Assembly: GCA_026991065.1 (NCBI GenBank)
Contig: JALXCG010000510.1
Location: 1-5,542 of the forward strand
Reading direction: 5' to 3'
Source of the DNA: JALXCG01 sp026991065 [NCBI: Gemmatimonadota bacterium]
GTDB taxonomy: Bacteria > GCA-2686955
Length of the DNA stretch: 5,542 nucleotides
In this document: positions 4,925 to 5,542 of the stretch, in pieces
Layout of the letters: each line of letters begins with the position of its first letter
Position numbering within the stretch: position 1 is the stretch's first letter
Notes under the pieces: generated by a model
Told to the model about the DNA's origin: nothing
Seen by the model: only the letters and a program-made list of their open reading frames with translations
Databases searched by the model: none
Translations under genes and position numbers: made by a program

Positions 4925-5542
4925 AGCATAACAAGCCAAGGTGTTTTCGAATGACACACAGTCCTGTGGCGCCTTCAGTCTTTTTCTCCTGCCGCAATGG
5001 ACCGTGTTGCATCTTGAAGATACCACGTGATCGACTTCGCCAATCTGATGTGAAGTCTAGAGGCCTCATGATCTGCTGCAAGGCGATTTCCAGAAAAGCC
5101 GATCGATTGCGAGTTTCGCACCCGCAGATTGTAGCACCGCAGGCTCCAAAGGAGCGTTGCTTTGTCCACAGAATCGGGTTGTTCTCTGTTCCCATCATGC
5201 ACCGCGAACCCCGGGCACCAAAACATCATGCACTGCCTCGTCAACTCCGGCACTGCACAAACCCACGAGAAAATTCTGCGCTAACTCCGCCCCTCCTCCG
5301 TGAAAGAGTGGGCTGCGGACAACTCCAGGCAATGCCTGCAAGTCGAGAGGGTCATGTTCTAGCCCCACTCGGTATCCGAAGCCAAACTCTGCATTCGACA
5401 TTTCCTCTTCGAAATGGCCGCTCCCTCACCTCACGCCGCGCTTTCAGGAGCTTCCCATGTTCAGGCGATGAATAGGCAGATCGAACTCCCGACACATCCA
5501 CCCATCCCTAACACACCACGAGCTCTTCCCCCCCCACAACCT
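4925..5542. other. Stretch without a supportable gene
   Basis: Several frames are open on both strands (for example + 4951-5475, - 4975-5253, - 5195-5401) but none has a good ribosome binding site, a recognisable domain or protein-like composition. The minus frame 5195-5401 (VGLEHDPLDLQALPGVV and onward) reads somewhat like protein and could be a relic or the antisense of one. No tRNA, CRISPR, terminal inverted repeat or transposase is visible. A run of eight C lies at 5529-5536. The promoter of the HEPN-like gene must lie here, but I cannot pick a clear -35/-10 pair. Confidence 0.5.

Noticed and set aside
5195-5401. Minus-strand ORF of 68 residues in the gene-free stretch
   Set aside because: It looks mildly protein-like, but it has no ribosome binding site or known domain and could be an antisense shadow.
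4951-5475. Plus-strand ORF of 174 residues
   Set aside because: It is antisense to the start region of the HEPN-like gene, has no ribosome binding site, and has a cysteine- and arginine-rich composition without domains.
5470-5500. Minus-strand GTCGGGAGTTCGATCTGCC resembling a tRNA T-arm
   Set aside because: The base that should pair with G53 does not match, the stem halves are not complementary, and no anticodon or D arm lies upstream.

Overview
The window looks like high-GC bacterial chromosome joined to a visibly lower-GC accessory stretch. The left part (about 1-3250) has strongly G/C-biased third codon positions. From about 3300 to the end the composition falls: one 60-base line at 1381 counts 80% G+C by hand, one at 4141 counts 40%. 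No marker gene fixes the species. The ferredoxin and BNR-protein styles would fit an Acidobacteriota-like or deltaproteobacterial lineage, but that is inference from general familiarity.

Layout. 3-455 (+) is the C-terminal end of a multi-cluster 4Fe-4S ferredoxin-type protein cut by the window edge. Its stop overlaps a GTG that may start a small unrecognised ORF (452-733). 837-1823 (+) is an intact membrane protein with three N-terminal membrane segments, a long soluble coiled coil and a fourth membrane segment. All later genes lie on the minus strand and converge on it. 1845-2919 (-) is a decayed secreted BNR/Asp-box (sialidase-like) protein. It keeps a good ribosome binding site, a signal peptide and three Asp boxes, but carries an in-frame TAA, a mid-gene frame change with probable internal loss, and a second frame change near the 3' end. 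2920-3306 has no convincing gene but holds two perfect inverted repeats. 3307-4024 (-) is a multi-pass membrane protein whose reading frame breaks in a 23-base window; the other frame continues for about 60 coding-like residues. 4113-4910 (-) is an intact two-domain protein with a C-terminal HEPN-like helical domain. 4911-5542 has no supportable gene.

Working together. The HEPN-domain gene and the membrane gene are co-directional, 88 bases apart, and share the lower GC. This suggests a transferred two-gene module, and HEPN proteins are common in defence and toxin-antitoxin loci. The decayed neighbours suggest a site of gene turnover. The left (+) genes look like resident, unrelated genes: a redox protein and a structural or signalling membrane protein. 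The most interesting items are the HEPN/membrane pair, the localised frame break in the membrane gene, and the multiply broken BNR gene.
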